Below are positions 52,621-63,255 of a DNA stretch of 64,000 bases, one piece after another (the first letter of the stretch is position 1; each line of letters opens with the position of its first letter). The stretch is taken from positions 125,283 through 189,282 of the forward strand of contig JAFDZP010000001.1 of assembly GCA_018266835.1 (NCBI GenBank). Reading direction: 5' to 3'. The stretch is from Bacteroidota bacterium. GTDB taxonomy: Bacteria > Bacteroidota > Ignavibacteria > Tepidaquicellales > Tepidaquicellaceae. The notes under the pieces were generated by a model that worked only from the letters and a program-made list of their open reading frames with translations, did not search any database and was not told where the DNA came from. Both the position numbers and the translations under genes were made by a program.

Positions 52621-53177
52621 ATTTTATACTCAATAAATTATTGAAAAAACGCATAGCGAAACTTACGCCCCCTCGTAAGATTTGCACTAAACCAATGAAT
52701 AAACAGTAATATATCAGGCTTTTTCGCATTAATAGTATTGTTAAAACAGTAATATACTCTTATCTTTTCTTTATTCTTTTCTGTAACCTTCAATTTCTGC
52801 AAATATTTCACAAATATTGATTTTTGTCACGTTCTATTTTTTGTATGATTTGTATATATAGTTTGTAAACTTCGTTTCCATTCATTATTTGCAATATCTT
52901 ATATTTTGAGGACAATTATTAGTAGTTTCAGCCTATTACTACTACAAATCTCTTAAAAAATCCATGTCACAATTCAAATAAGAAATTGGCATTTCCTTCC
53001 ATTTATAATATTGTATTGTTATTGCAATTATTCTATTTTAAACCACTTATTACTAAAATTGGCGTAGATATATTCATTATCCAAACCCCATTGGATTCTT
53101 GTTTTTATCTAATCTTTATAAAAATAAAATTTCATACAAAAAAAGTTTATTAAACGTAAATTTAACCTCTACCTCCT
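52621..53177. promoter_or_regulatory. Long leader/intergenic region before giant protein 2
   Basis: Over 550 AT-rich bases hold no recognisable gene. Visible structure: a small hairpin CTTACG (52662-52667) / CGTAAG (52674-52679) with a CCCCCT loop; a 13-base direct repeat AAACAGTAATATA at 52701-52713 and 52744-52756; an AGTAGT...ACTACT dyad near 52921-52943; CCATGTCACA at 52962-52971, shared with the leader of giant protein 1; and AAATTGGCGTA at 53056-53066, which also occurs at 60588-60598 before the third secreted-protein gene. The promoter itself could not be placed. Confidence 0.45.
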
Positions 53178-56100
53178 ATGAGAAAACTTACCCTGTTTGT
53201 TCTCTTTCTCATGTCATTTGTATTAATGACATCGTATTTGGCAAATGCGCAAAGTACAGCTAACTATACTTTGACTACAAATACAAACGGTTCACTGGCT
53301 GCCGATATGAACGGTAACACAGTTGATATGACAACCGGCGCGACTTCTTTGCTTGCCGCCGGTACAGACGATACTTCATCGCCATTAACCAGCATCGGCT
53401 TTGATTTCTTTTTTATGGCTTCAAGATATACTCAGTTTTCAATCAGTGATAACGGTATTATCACGATGGGCACAACAACAACTACCGGTCAATACGTGAT
53501 AGGAGGTAACTCTACTCCTGTTCTTGCTCCATTTGCCAATGATATGAGAGTTGGTACAGACGGAATTGTAAGATATAAAGTTGTTGGCTCAGCTCCTAAC
53601 AGAACTCTTGTTATCGAGTGGAGTAATACTATGATAAGATATTTAAGCACTGCTGCTGCAGGTACTGCAACTTTCCAGGCAAGATTATATGAATCGACCG
53701 GAGTTATAGAATATATTTACGGCACGATGACGACAAATAGTGCTGCAACCAATGTCTATTACGTAGGGTTCTCTAATAATACGACTGCTCTGAATATTAT
53801 GACTCTGAATACCAACACGAATGCTACTAATACAACCATTACTCAGACTTCAAATTCCTACTCAGCAAGTTCAACAATTACAGATTTGAATTCTGCTTCA
53901 AACGGAAGCAGAAAATACTACAGATTTACTCCTCCCGTTCGTACAGCTCCAACAAGTTTAAGCTTTACTTCTGTAGGTTCAAGCAGCATGACATTAAACT
54001 GGACAGATAATGCAACAGGAGAAAACGGTTACGTAATTTATAACTCAACTGACGGCGGTACTACATACAACTTTGTTCAAACTGCCGCTGCCAATGCAGT
54101 TACTGCAAATGTTACCGGACTTACGCTGAGCACAACTTACCAATGGAAAGTATTTGCTTACAGTGAAGGGGGATTCAGTACTGCTCTTACTGGTACACAG
54201 GCAACATCTGGACCGGTTACTAAAACAGCTTCAACAGGCGGTTGGAATACACCTGGTACTTGGACACCTTCGGGAGTGCCATCTTCGACTGATAATGTAG
54301 TCATTCCTGATGGGGTAACTGTTACAATTGATGCTACCGGTTTGGTATGTTATAATTTAACAGTTGGCGGCGGGACATCCGGGGTTCTTCAATATCAGGC
54401 AACTCCAACTGCAGGCTTACTTGTCTCGCAAACTGTTACTGTAAATGCAGGCGCTACATTCACCGCAGGATCAGGTTCATTGACAACAGCTACTTTAGGT
54501 ATAGGAACAAATGCAACAACTGCTACTACAGGAAGCCTTACGAATAACGGTACTTTCGATATGAATACAACAGCCGGAGTAATTACAACTTTCTTCGGAA
54601 ATCAAAATGGTACAATTTCAGGATCAGGAGGTACAACAGATTTTTATACCATCACTTTAAATAAAGGTACAACTCAAACCGGAGCTATTCTAGATGTTAC
54701 ATCTGTTATAACAATGCGCGCAATTGCTGCAAGTGCATTAGGAATTACTATGACTGCAGGAACTCTAAAAATTTCAAGTGCTACAACTATTACCCCATGG
54801 GGAGGCTCACAAACTATTATAGGTTTGAACTCACGATTGTGGTTAAACAATGCATCTTGCAGTATTTTAGCGGGATCTGCAGGTGCACCTACTATTAACG
54901 GAGAGCTTAGAATTGATAACGGTACTTTTACCTATGGTTCAGGAAATAACACAATGACTTTTGGAACTTCCGGTGTATTAAATATGTCAGGCGGGACTTT
55001 AAACATGAATGGAGCTGTAGCTTGGAATGCTGCTTCTACTTCTCAGTTACTGATGTCGGGCGGAAATTTTAATATAGATATAAATGCAACAAATGCATTG
55101 ACAACTGGTACTGCAGCATTGACGATTAACTCTACAATGACTGTTGTCTGGTCAGGCGGAACGATTACCATAGTAGATCCTCACAGCGCGGCAGGTGGTA
55201 CAGCTTTTTCCGGAACTACAGGCGGAACCAAAACTATAACCGGGGGTACTTTACAAATAGGGGACGGGACATCTACTACTTCTGGTGGTACTTTATCGAA
55301 CACATCAGGATTTGGACTAACAAGCACAATGTCACTATGGAATTTAAGTATCAATAACAGAACTGATGGATCAACATCAAGAATGGCTAGATTATTAAGC
55401 GACATAACTGTATTAAATAGCATAACAATCCAAAGTAATGCATATCTTTTCGTCGGCTCGGCTACAACAACTCGAGTTTTAACACTTACAGGAAATACTT
55501 TTACTAATAGTGGTACTTTAGCTGGTGATATTCCCGGAGGTACAACACAATTCTTAGGAACTCTTGCACTTTCGCCCACTTCAGGAACTATTGCCTTATC
55601 GGGTGCAGGCAAGTTTGCTGCACTGAGTACTATTCAGAATTCAGGCGATGTAACCCTTTCACAAACTGATACATTTGTTGTAAACAGAATAAATCTTTTT
55701 AGAGGTTTATTTACCAGGGTTTCTAATTTTAAAATTGGCAGACCTACTTCAATCGCAATTATACAGGTTGGTGGAAATGGTGGTGTTGCTGATGGAGGAA
55801 GTTTTGATGCAGTTCCAACAATTGTAACAACTGCAGGCAGCCCTTCATATTTCTATTCTACATCTACAGCGAATCCTGTTGTTATGGGTAATTATAATGA
55901 AATGGCGGCAGGTGACGTTTCAATAACTCAATTTTTATTGAATAATACAAATGGTTTAACTGTTAACAGAAATGTAACCCTTGTTAGGTTTCTTTCTATG
56001 ACTGCCGGAAATTTCAATTTTGGTACATATAATTTAACTATGGGGAGTTCGACCAATATTGATACAATACTCTATACTGCAGGTTTATTGAATTTTACAA

Positions 56101-59100
56101 CCGGAACCATTTCCAGATATTTTCCAACTACAGGGCTTCCTACAACCATGGGAACATTAGCAGCAGCCGGCACAAATAAAGGATTTTATCCAATAGCTTA
56201 CAATGGTAATAACAGAAATTTCTCTTTATCATTCAGTGTCCAAAACGCTCTATCCACGGGTGGTTATATAACTGTTTCGCATAGTAATAACTCCGGAACA
56301 ACTTCAATTAGCTCTTATACAGATGCAGCTGTTAGTGTTGATACACGGTCTAATGCTTCGTGGACAGTTACTCAAAGCGGATGTGTGTTAACGGGTACAA
56401 TAAATTCAAGAATACAAGGCTCGGGAGGTTTGTTCTTAGTAAATACACTTGCAAACCTTAGAATGGTGAACAGCACTTTAGCAGCTTTTGCAACATCATC
56501 AAATGGTACAAATACAGTAACAGACCCGCAGGTAAACCGAACAGGTATGAACCTGACTAATTTAGTATCTACCTTTTATTTCGGAGGAAATTCTGCAGAT
56601 ATTGGTTCAGTTATATCATGGGTAGGGACTACAGGAAACTGGAGTGACCCGACAAACTGGAGCAGTAATCCTTCGCTGCCCACTTCTACAGATAACGTTT
56701 CAATTGCACCCGGTTCAGCCGGAACTATCACTGTTGACGGAAATTATGCAGTCAATAGTCTTACCTGTGGAACGAATGCAACTATTTCACTTGGAGTGAA
56801 TACTTTAACAGTAAATGGCTCATTAACACAATCTGCAGGAGTAATAACACTTGGCTCCGGAACATTAAATGTAAAAGGAAACTTTACTAAATCCAGCGGA
56901 ACTTTTACACAGGGAACAGGAACATTATCTTTAACAGGAACGGCTGCTTCGCAGACAATTACATTTGGCGGTTCACAATCGTTATATAACCTTACTATGT
57001 CAGGCGGAAGCTCAGGCGGCTTCTCAAAAATATTTACAGTATCTCAAACTTTGACAGTAGGTAATAATTATACAGTTGAAACTACAGCAAAGCTTGCTCT
57101 TACTGCAGCAACTTCAACAACTCATAACATTGCAGGAAATCTGGTTTATTCAGGCGCAACGGGCGGATCAAATATAGGAAGTTTGACTCTTAATATGACG
57201 GGAAGCGGTAAAACAATTGACGGTTCTGTAACAGATAATTTCAGCACAGGAATAAATAGTATTTCATCAGCTAATCAGGAAAACAGATTTGATACGAAGT
57301 ATCAGTTTGTAAAAAATGACGAATCTGAAAATGCAATACAGATTATACAAAGAGAAAATCTGGCTTTTGATTATACAACAAGAAGTCAAAATGATGCAGG
57401 CATACAGCCTTCATTTGATCTTGATAGAAAAGATATAACAAGCAAAGAAGAAGTTCAAATAGTTAAAAATGGCGGTGATAAAGAATCAGTTATTAAAAAT
57501 GAAGAAGGAAAAGAAGTTAAGACAATTGACGATGTGAAACCGCGCCACACATATTATTATACTTACGAAAGAATGAAAAGCGTGGTCGACAGAATTTTTG
57601 AAGCGCAAAGACCAAATGAAAGAATTATTATAATTCTCGAAGACGCAACGCTGATTAAAAATCCGGATGAAGGTAATCTGGATGTAGCAACAACAACATT
57701 TGAATTCAATCTTACAATTGCCACAGCAGCTTCAATAACATTGAATGATAATATTTCAATGAATACCGGCAGAACATTGACAGTAAACGGAAGACTAAAC
57801 TGCGGAACACAAACAGTGGGCGGAGCAGGAAATATTACTGTTGTAGGTGCTACTCAATCAACAGCTGCGGGAGTTGTCGGAACATCTAATACATCTTCAG
57901 CAGGTTTCAATAACTTTACTGCTTCAGGTACAATTAACTGGACGACGGGTGGTACTACAGTAGGTATGGTAGATTACATGGCTAACGCAGACCAGACTAT
58001 AAATATTACAAATCACCCTGCGAATACATTTATCATGTGTTCTACCGGCGGAATAAAAACACAGTCTGCTGATTATACTTTCTCGGCAAATTCAGATTGC
58101 GGAGTATTAAGCGGTTCAACACCTGCAACCAATAAAGGAACACTTTTTGTAAATTCAGGAGCGACGTATGCCGATGGAGGATTTGCAATTACAACTCCAA
58201 ACAGTAATACTCCTTATAATCACTTTATAGTTTCCGGAGGATTTACTTCTACAGGTTCGGGTAAAATAAGAATGCTTGGCTCAACTGTTTCTTATTTTAT
58301 GGCTACCAATGGAGTTACATTCGGTGAGCTGCAGTTTTCATATTCATCTACAGGAAGCTGGAACTTTGCATCAGATGCGTCGGGTAATACATCAACAATT
58401 TCAATGAGAAAGCTGACATTAGACGGAACGACAACTCAGACACTAAATACGAGCGTTGTCGGAACAACTAATATCACAATAACCGGTGATATGGCTTGCA
58501 CTCCGGGAACGGCATCAAATGACCCGGGTGGATTCCAGGGCACGACTGCTAAAACAACAGTATTAAGAATACAGGGTAACTTTAATTCAACAAGTACAAA
58601 TACGTCGCAGAAGATAATGGGTTCAACCGGTACTAATACTGTTGAATTCAACGGCTCATCTGCGCAAACAATCGGATACCCGGCTTCTGTAACCTCGTTG
58701 ACTATTTTTGCAGGCGTTCAATTTAAGATAAATAACTCAGCAGGTGTAACATTAACTAATAACAGCGCAAGCGCATGTACATTCACCATGGGAGCAAGCA
58801 GCTCTTTTGTTGGAGCATTAGGCGCATTATCGTTAGGAGCGGCAGATATATTTGCATATCCTGCAAATGCGACAGCAACATTTTCCGGCGGTGTTATTTC
58901 AGATATAACCTGGCCGGCATCAAACGGTCCGGTAAATATTGTAATTGATGGCGCAGCAGTATTATCAGGCAATAGAACAATTTCCGGAGTACTGACATTA
59001 ACAAGCGGTACTTTAGATTTAAGCACTTTTTCACTAACCTTGACAGGAAGTTCTCCTGTAAGAACATCAGGCAGTATTGATGCAAGTAACGGAAGCGCGA

Positions 59101-60416
59101 ATATGATATTTAATAATTCGTCACCTATTACTTTGCCTGCCTCAATATTTACAGGAAATGTTAACAGACTCACGATGAATAATTCAGGTAACGTAACTTC
59201 AAGCGATGGAATTACTGTATCGGATTCCCTGGAAATGTCAAATGGTCTTTTGATTATGGGCTCTAATACTATAACTATTGGAACTTCAACATCGAATGTA
59301 GGCACATTAACAAGAACAGGCGGCTCAATAAGAGGTAACATTAGAAGATGGTTTGGAACAACTACAACAACAAATACAATATTTCCTTTAAACAATGGAG
59401 CTACAGATTATGTTGCTCCCGTTATTAGTTTTACAAATGCACCTACACAAGGCGGTACATTGACAGCTTCTTATCATACTTCAGGTTCAGGTACTTTATC
59501 TGATAATGGCGGTTTAGGATACATTCCTGCTCCACAGCTGGGTGTAAATTTCATTAACTTAGCTCCACAGTATTGGACTATAACTGCTGCCGATGGATTA
59601 GAAAGTGCTTCGTTTTTATATGATATTAAGTTCAAAGCAAACAACATGAATCTTAGTACAACAAACTATCAATACACAGGTCTCGCAAAAAGGCATGACA
59701 ACACACAGCCCTGGGCATGGGATTATACAAACCATACTACAACTGCTGATTCAAACGGGCTTTCACTTTTAACTGTAGCAGGTCACGGATTTAATTCGTT
59801 CTCTGATTTCGGTGTAGTTGGTAACGTAGATAACCTGCTTCCTGTTGAACTTTCTACATTTACAGCTAACGTTGAAAGAAGAAATGTAAATCTTAAATGG
59901 ACAACTGCGGTCGAAGAAAATAATGTAGGTTTTGATGTTGAAAGAAAACCAGAAGGAGCAGCAACATGGTCTAAGTTAAATTTTGTTAGAGGAAACGGAA
60001 CATCAAATTCCCCCCACAACTATACTTACGAAGATAGAAATATTTCTACCGGTAAGTATAATTACAGATTGAAACAAACGGATAACAACGGTAATTATAA
60101 ATATTACACATTGACTACACTGGTTGAAATTGGTGTACCGACTAAGTATGATATGAGCCAGAACTATCCGAATCCGTTTAATCCAACAACAAAAATAAAT
60201 TATGACCTGCCATTTGATAGTAAAGTATCTATCAGATTATATGATATGACAGGTAGAGAAGTAGCAACGATTCTCAATCAGAACGTTTCTGCAGGATACC
60301 AGACAGTTCAGTTCAATGCTTCAAACTTATCAAGCGGAACTTACTTCTATAATATTATTGCAGAAGGCAACAACTCTAAATTTATCACAACTAAGAAAAT
60401 GGTTCTGGTAAAATAA
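53178..60416 (+). CDS. Giant secreted repeat protein 2 with fibronectin type III and type IX sorting domains
   Basis: A 2412-residue exported protein. Signal peptide 1-24 (cleavage after ANA before Gln25). Residues 25-250 form a domain resembling nidogen/jelly-roll-type surface domains (GFDFFFMASRYTQFSISDNG). A fibronectin type III domain follows (about 255-345: PTSLSFTSVGSSSMTLNWTD ... TYQWKVFAYSEGG). Two 'GxWxxPxxW/TWTPSGVPSSTDNVVI' units (about 355 and 1150) introduce long stretches of Thr/Ser/Gly-rich beta repeats of the GTLNVKGNFTKSSGTF kind. A charged insertion of about 150 residues (about 1354-1504) interrupts them between KTIDGS and TTTFEFNL. The C terminus has LPVELSTFTA and NYPNPFNPTTK (about 2329), the type IX sorting domain. 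Probably an adhesin or sheath-like surface protein; partner unknown. Confidence 0.9.
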   Translation: MRKLTLFVLFLMSFVLMTSYLANAQSTANYTLTTNTNGSLAADMNGNTVDMTTGATSLLAAGTDDTSSPLTSIGFDFFFMASRYTQFSISDNGIITMGTTTTTGQYVIGGNSTPVLAPFANDMRVGTDGIVRYKVVGSAPNRTLVIEWSNTMIRYLSTAAAGTATFQARLYESTGVIEYIYGTMTTNSAATNVYYVGFSNNTTALNIMTLNTNTNATNTTITQTSNSYSASSTITDLNSASNGSRKYYRFTPPVRTAPTSLSFTSVGSSSMTLNWTDNATGENGYVIYNSTDGGTTYNFVQTAAANAVTANVTGLTLSTTYQWKVFAYSEGGFSTALTGTQATSGPVTKTASTGGWNTPGTWTPSGVPSSTDNVVIPDGVTVTIDATGLVCYNLTVGGGTSGVLQYQATPTAGLLVSQTVTVNAGATFTAGSGSLTTATLGIGTNATTATTGSLTNNGTFDMNTTAGVITTFFGNQNGTISGSGGTTDFYTITLNKGTTQTGAILDVTSVITMRAIAASALGITMTAGTLKISSATTITPWGGSQTIIGLNSRLWLNNASCSILAGSAGAPTINGELRIDNGTFTYGSGNNTMTFGTSGVLNMSGGTLNMNGAVAWNAASTSQLLMSGGNFNIDINATNALTTGTAALTINSTMTVVWSGGTITIVDPHSAAGGTAFSGTTGGTKTITGGTLQIGDGTSTTSGGTLSNTSGFGLTSTMSLWNLSINNRTDGSTSRMARLLSDITVLNSITIQSNAYLFVGSATTTRVLTLTGNTFTNSGTLAGDIPGGTTQFLGTLALSPTSGTIALSGAGKFAALSTIQNSGDVTLSQTDTFVVNRINLFRGLFTRVSNFKIGRPTSIAIIQVGGNGGVADGGSFDAVPTIVTTAGSPSYFYSTSTANPVVMGNYNEMAAGDVSITQFLLNNTNGLTVNRNVTLVRFLSMTAGNFNFGTYNLTMGSSTNIDTILYTAGLLNFTTGTISRYFPTTGLPTTMGTLAAAGTNKGFYPIAYNGNNRNFSLSFSVQNALSTGGYITVSHSNNSGTTSISSYTDAAVSVDTRSNASWTVTQSGCVLTGTINSRIQGSGGLFLVNTLANLRMVNSTLAAFATSSNGTNTVTDPQVNRTGMNLTNLVSTFYFGGNSADIGSVISWVGTTGNWSDPTNWSSNPSLPTSTDNVSIAPGSAGTITVDGNYAVNSLTCGTNATISLGVNTLTVNGSLTQSAGVITLGSGTLNVKGNFTKSSGTFTQGTGTLSLTGTAASQTITFGGSQSLYNLTMSGGSSGGFSKIFTVSQTLTVGNNYTVETTAKLALTAATSTTHNIAGNLVYSGATGGSNIGSLTLNMTGSGKTIDGSVTDNFSTGINSISSANQENRFDTKYQFVKNDESENAIQIIQRENLAFDYTTRSQNDAGIQPSFDLDRKDITSKEEVQIVKNGGDKESVIKNEEGKEVKTIDDVKPRHTYYYTYERMKSVVDRIFEAQRPNERIIIILEDATLIKNPDEGNLDVATTTFEFNLTIATAASITLNDNISMNTGRTLTVNGRLNCGTQTVGGAGNITVVGATQSTAAGVVGTSNTSSAGFNNFTASGTINWTTGGTTVGMVDYMANADQTINITNHPANTFIMCSTGGIKTQSADYTFSANSDCGVLSGSTPATNKGTLFVNSGATYADGGFAITTPNSNTPYNHFIVSGGFTSTGSGKIRMLGSTVSYFMATNGVTFGELQFSYSSTGSWNFASDASGNTSTISMRKLTLDGTTTQTLNTSVVGTTNITITGDMACTPGTASNDPGGFQGTTAKTTVLRIQGNFNSTSTNTSQKIMGSTGTNTVEFNGSSAQTIGYPASVTSLTIFAGVQFKINNSAGVTLTNNSASACTFTMGASSSFVGALGALSLGAADIFAYPANATATFSGGVISDITWPASNGPVNIVIDGAAVLSGNRTISGVLTLTSGTLDLSTFSLTLTGSSPVRTSGSIDASNGSANMIFNNSSPITLPASIFTGNVNRLTMNNSGNVTSSDGITVSDSLEMSNGLLIMGSNTITIGTSTSNVGTLTRTGGSIRGNIRRWFGTTTTTNTIFPLNNGATDYVAPVISFTNAPTQGGTLTASYHTSGSGTLSDNGGLGYIPAPQLGVNFINLAPQYWTITAADGLESASFLYDIKFKANNMNLSTTNYQYTGLAKRHDNTQPWAWDYTNHTTTADSNGLSLLTVAGHGFNSFSDFGVVGNVDNLLPVELSTFTANVERRNVNLKWTTAVEENNVGFDVERKPEGAATWSKLNFVRGNGTSNSPHNYTYEDRNISTGKYNYRLKQTDNNGNYKYYTLTTLVEIGVPTKYDMSQNYPNPFNPTTKINYDLPFDSKVSIRLYDMTGREVATILNQNVSAGYQTVQFNASNLSSGTYFYNIIAEGNNSKFITTKKMVLVK
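57238..57690 (+). other. Charged, non-repeat insertion inside giant protein 2
   Basis: About 150 residues rich in Lys, Glu, Asp, Asn and Gln, with segments such as NQENRFDTKYQFVKNDESEN, KNEEGKEVKTIDDVKPRHTY and YERMKSVVDRIFEAQRPNER. The flanking repeats read GSGKTIDGS before it and TTTFEFNLTIAT after it, which look like two halves of one interrupted beta repeat. The reading frame is continuous. No homology to the insertion in giant protein 1 is obvious by eye. Confidence 0.7.
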
Positions 60417-60455
60417 CTTTAAAAAGTAGCACCCAAATAAATAGTAAATTTGTAC

Positions 60456-60489
60456 AAACCCGTATTGTGTATAACAGTACGGGTTTTTT
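60456..60489 (+). terminator. Rho-independent terminator after giant protein 2
   Basis: AAACCCGTAT (60456-60465) pairs with GTACGGGTTT (60477-60486), 10 pairs with one U-G, and a run of six T overlaps and follows the stem. It lies 39 bases beyond the stop. Confidence 0.9.
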
Positions 60490-60654
60490 ATTTAGTTAAA
60501 GAAATTAAAAAATTAAGAATATTTCTTTTTTTTAATGAGTTGTAGAAATAATGAAGTATAATCATTAAATTGTGCTTAGCTGTGAGTAAATTGGCGTAAC
60601 ACTTCTAAGAAAACTCATTTACATTAAAATTTTTTCCCAAAGCAAAAACTAAAA

Positions 60655-63249
60655 ATGAAACTATTCACCATTGTTTTCTTTTTTCTATTCTTATGTATTT
60701 CTCAAACCTTTGCAACTTATTATACTCCTGGAACGGGGGTGCGTTGGACCATGGACGACCTCGTAACAAATTCCGGCGGAGTAGTAACTTTTGGTTCAGG
60801 GTATTACACAGTTAATGATACAATTAAAGTGAAAGCCGGCGACACACTTTATATTAATACAGATATAACTGTAAAGTTTGCCGCAGGCAGATCACTTGCA
60901 TGTGCAGGAACTTTGTACTTTAATCCTCCTACAGGAATTTTATTTACTCCGGTTGATACTACAACTAAATTTTCGGGAGTACGCATTGACTCAAGTAATT
61001 CCTCAGTCATCCGAAAGCTTACACTTGAGTATTCAGTTGCTCTAAGAGTTAATGACGGAAGCGCAATAGTTGACAGCTGTATATTCAGCAATAACGGTTT
61101 GATCGCTTCAAACTTTACTAATGCCGCAATTGTTGTTTTACGAACGAATAACAGGATGACCGTATCCAACTGTCAGTTTTTAAATAATTACCGTGCAGCT
61201 ATTCAATCGGGTTCTAATATTTCTACTCCTATGACCATTACTGATAATTATTTTATAGGGAATGACAGGCTGCTTGTAAATACGCCGCAGATAAATCTCG
61301 CAAACAGCGGAGTAGGGGATACTATAAAGATTACAAATAATACTTTGTTAAAACCTTCCACAAATTGCGGTGGAATATCTTTTTTAAGTTCATCAGGACA
61401 GCTTAACGCAATTGTTACAGGTAACGTTATAAAAAATAACAGATACGGAATTAACGTTCAGGGAGGTAACTCAATTACTTATGTAAGGATTGCATACAAC
61501 CAGATTGACAGCAATAATATACAAAATAGCCCGTCACTTGGCGGCAGCGGAATTGCATGCTCCGGCGGTACTGCTGTAAGTCAGCCAAATACAATTATAA
61601 CAGGAAATCTAATCCGATGGAATCTATGGGGAGTTACTATACAAAACAGGCATAAGCCCAATCTTGGAAATATTACAAATGCCGATACAAGCGATGACGG
61701 TAAAAATGTTTTTGTAAATAACACGAATGGAACTACACCATTTATTGATTTATATGATAACTCAATAGATTCAATTTATGCTCAGAATAATTTCTGGAAT
61801 ACAAGCAATATTGATTCAGTTGCGTTAAAAATATTTGACAATACAGATAACACTGCTTTGGGAGTTGTTTATTCTACTCCGATAAAATCGGCTACGCCCA
61901 AAGATCCGACAAATGTTTATTATGGTAATAATGGAGCTTCAGGCACTGCATTATATTATTTTGCAAACTCCTTGCCCGGAGGAACGCCGTCACCATCGCA
62001 GCCTGAATTTTCATGGCGTGACACAACGGGCAGTACGAGTCTTATCGTTAGCGGTGTAGCAGTAACAACCATTAGCGCAGGAACTGTTAATGACGGAAGA
62101 TTCGATGTAACAGGCCAGTTTGGAGGTGACTTTGTAAGATTTTTCGGAACAAGTTATCTGCAAATGTATGTTGGTACAAACGGAATTATAAACTTTAATC
62201 CGTTTACCCCTACAGGTTCTGCAGTTGCACCTCCTTCAACCGGATTACCAACAGGTTTAGTTACTACAGCTGTATTTCCATTATGGATGGATTTTGATTT
62301 TTCAACCGGACCTGTACCAAACAGACTAAGCTATAAAATTACTGCAAATGAAATTATTGTTACGTATGATAATGCTTTTGTTTCCGGAGGCAGTTCATCG
62401 GAATATGTTACTTTTCAGGTTGTAATGGAAAAACGAAGCAGCTCTTCACAAAACTCAAGAATAGTATACCAGTATGATTTTGATCATACAGGCGCAGATT
62501 TTATTAATCTATATAATAATAATACGCTGCCGACACATCTGGTAGGGTTAAATTTTCTCAGTTCAGGAAGCAATTATGCGATGTATAGATTTAAAACATC
62601 AAACACACTTGTTGCCGCAGGACCATTGTTTGGTTCACCATTAGCAGTTGCATTCGGACCTGATAATACTCAGCTGCCTGTTGAACTTGCTTCGTTTACT
62701 GCAAACACTGTTCACAACAATGTTAACTTAAACTGGAGCACGGTCTCTGAATTAAACAATAACGGATTTGATATTGAAAGAAAAACTGCTTCATCTTCAT
62801 GGGTAAAAGTCGGTTATGTTAACGGAAACGGTACATCAAATAATTCTCATTCATATTCTTTTGTTGATAATAATCTTTCTTCAGGAAAATATAATTACAG
62901 ATTAAAGCAAACAGATTATAACGGTAACTTTGAATACTTTAATTTATCAGGTGAAGTTATAATCGGAGTTCCTGAAAAATTCGAACTGAGTCAGAATTAT
63001 CCTAATCCATTTAACCCGTCAACAAAAATAGCTTACTCACTTCCTTTTGACAGCAAAGTTGAGATAAGGTTATATGATGTAATGGGTAGGGAAGTTATGA
63101 CTCTGGAAAACTCAGTTCAGACTGCAGGATATCATTCAGTTGTATTAAATGCATCAACGCTTTCAAGCGGCATATACTTCTATAAGTTAATAGCAAATTC
63201 AAATGAACAGCAATTTTCAAAAACATTAAAAATGCTTCTTGTAAAATAA
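60655..63249 (+). CDS. Large secreted beta-helix protein 3 with type IX sorting domain
   Basis: An 864-residue exported protein. Signal peptide 1-22 (cleavage probable after TFA). Residues about 80-420 form right-handed beta-helix repeats (DSCIFSNNG, VSNCQFLNNYRAAIQSGSN, ITNNTLL, ITGNLIRWN). A nidogen-like beta domain follows (about 440-670, VGTNGIINFNPF ... PLWMDFDFSTG). The C-terminal 190 residues repeat the layout of the two giant proteins: LPVELASFTANT, NWSTVSELNNNGFDIERK, YNYRLKQTDYNGNFEY, NYPNPFNPSTK (about 781) and a final LKMLLVK. The family uses the type IX system to reach the surface. Monocistronic, with its own terminator. Beta-helix plus surface domain would suit a polysaccharide-binding or lyase-like role, but no catalytic residues are evident. 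Confidence 0.88.
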   Translation: MKLFTIVFFFLFLCISQTFATYYTPGTGVRWTMDDLVTNSGGVVTFGSGYYTVNDTIKVKAGDTLYINTDITVKFAAGRSLACAGTLYFNPPTGILFTPVDTTTKFSGVRIDSSNSSVIRKLTLEYSVALRVNDGSAIVDSCIFSNNGLIASNFTNAAIVVLRTNNRMTVSNCQFLNNYRAAIQSGSNISTPMTITDNYFIGNDRLLVNTPQINLANSGVGDTIKITNNTLLKPSTNCGGISFLSSSGQLNAIVTGNVIKNNRYGINVQGGNSITYVRIAYNQIDSNNIQNSPSLGGSGIACSGGTAVSQPNTIITGNLIRWNLWGVTIQNRHKPNLGNITNADTSDDGKNVFVNNTNGTTPFIDLYDNSIDSIYAQNNFWNTSNIDSVALKIFDNTDNTALGVVYSTPIKSATPKDPTNVYYGNNGASGTALYYFANSLPGGTPSPSQPEFSWRDTTGSTSLIVSGVAVTTISAGTVNDGRFDVTGQFGGDFVRFFGTSYLQMYVGTNGIINFNPFTPTGSAVAPPSTGLPTGLVTTAVFPLWMDFDFSTGPVPNRLSYKITANEIIVTYDNAFVSGGSSSEYVTFQVVMEKRSSSSQNSRIVYQYDFDHTGADFINLYNNNTLPTHLVGLNFLSSGSNYAMYRFKTSNTLVAAGPLFGSPLAVAFGPDNTQLPVELASFTANTVHNNVNLNWSTVSELNNNGFDIERKTASSSWVKVGYVNGNGTSNNSHSYSFVDNNLSSGKYNYRLKQTDYNGNFEYFNLSGEVIIGVPEKFELSQNYPNPFNPSTKIAYSLPFDSKVEIRLYDVMGREVMTLENSVQTAGYHSVVLNASTLSSGIYFYKLIANSNEQQFSKTLKMLLVK

Positions 63250-63255
63250 TAGTTT

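Noticed and set aside
55181-55612. Antisense open frame (143 codons) in giant gene 2
   Set aside because: Low-complexity Val/Pro translation that mirrors the repeat codons of the sense strand.
58718-59395. Long antisense open frame (225 codons) in giant gene 2
   Set aside because: Same compositional artefact (VVVVP-type runs) opposite Thr/Gly-rich coding sequence; no evidence of function.
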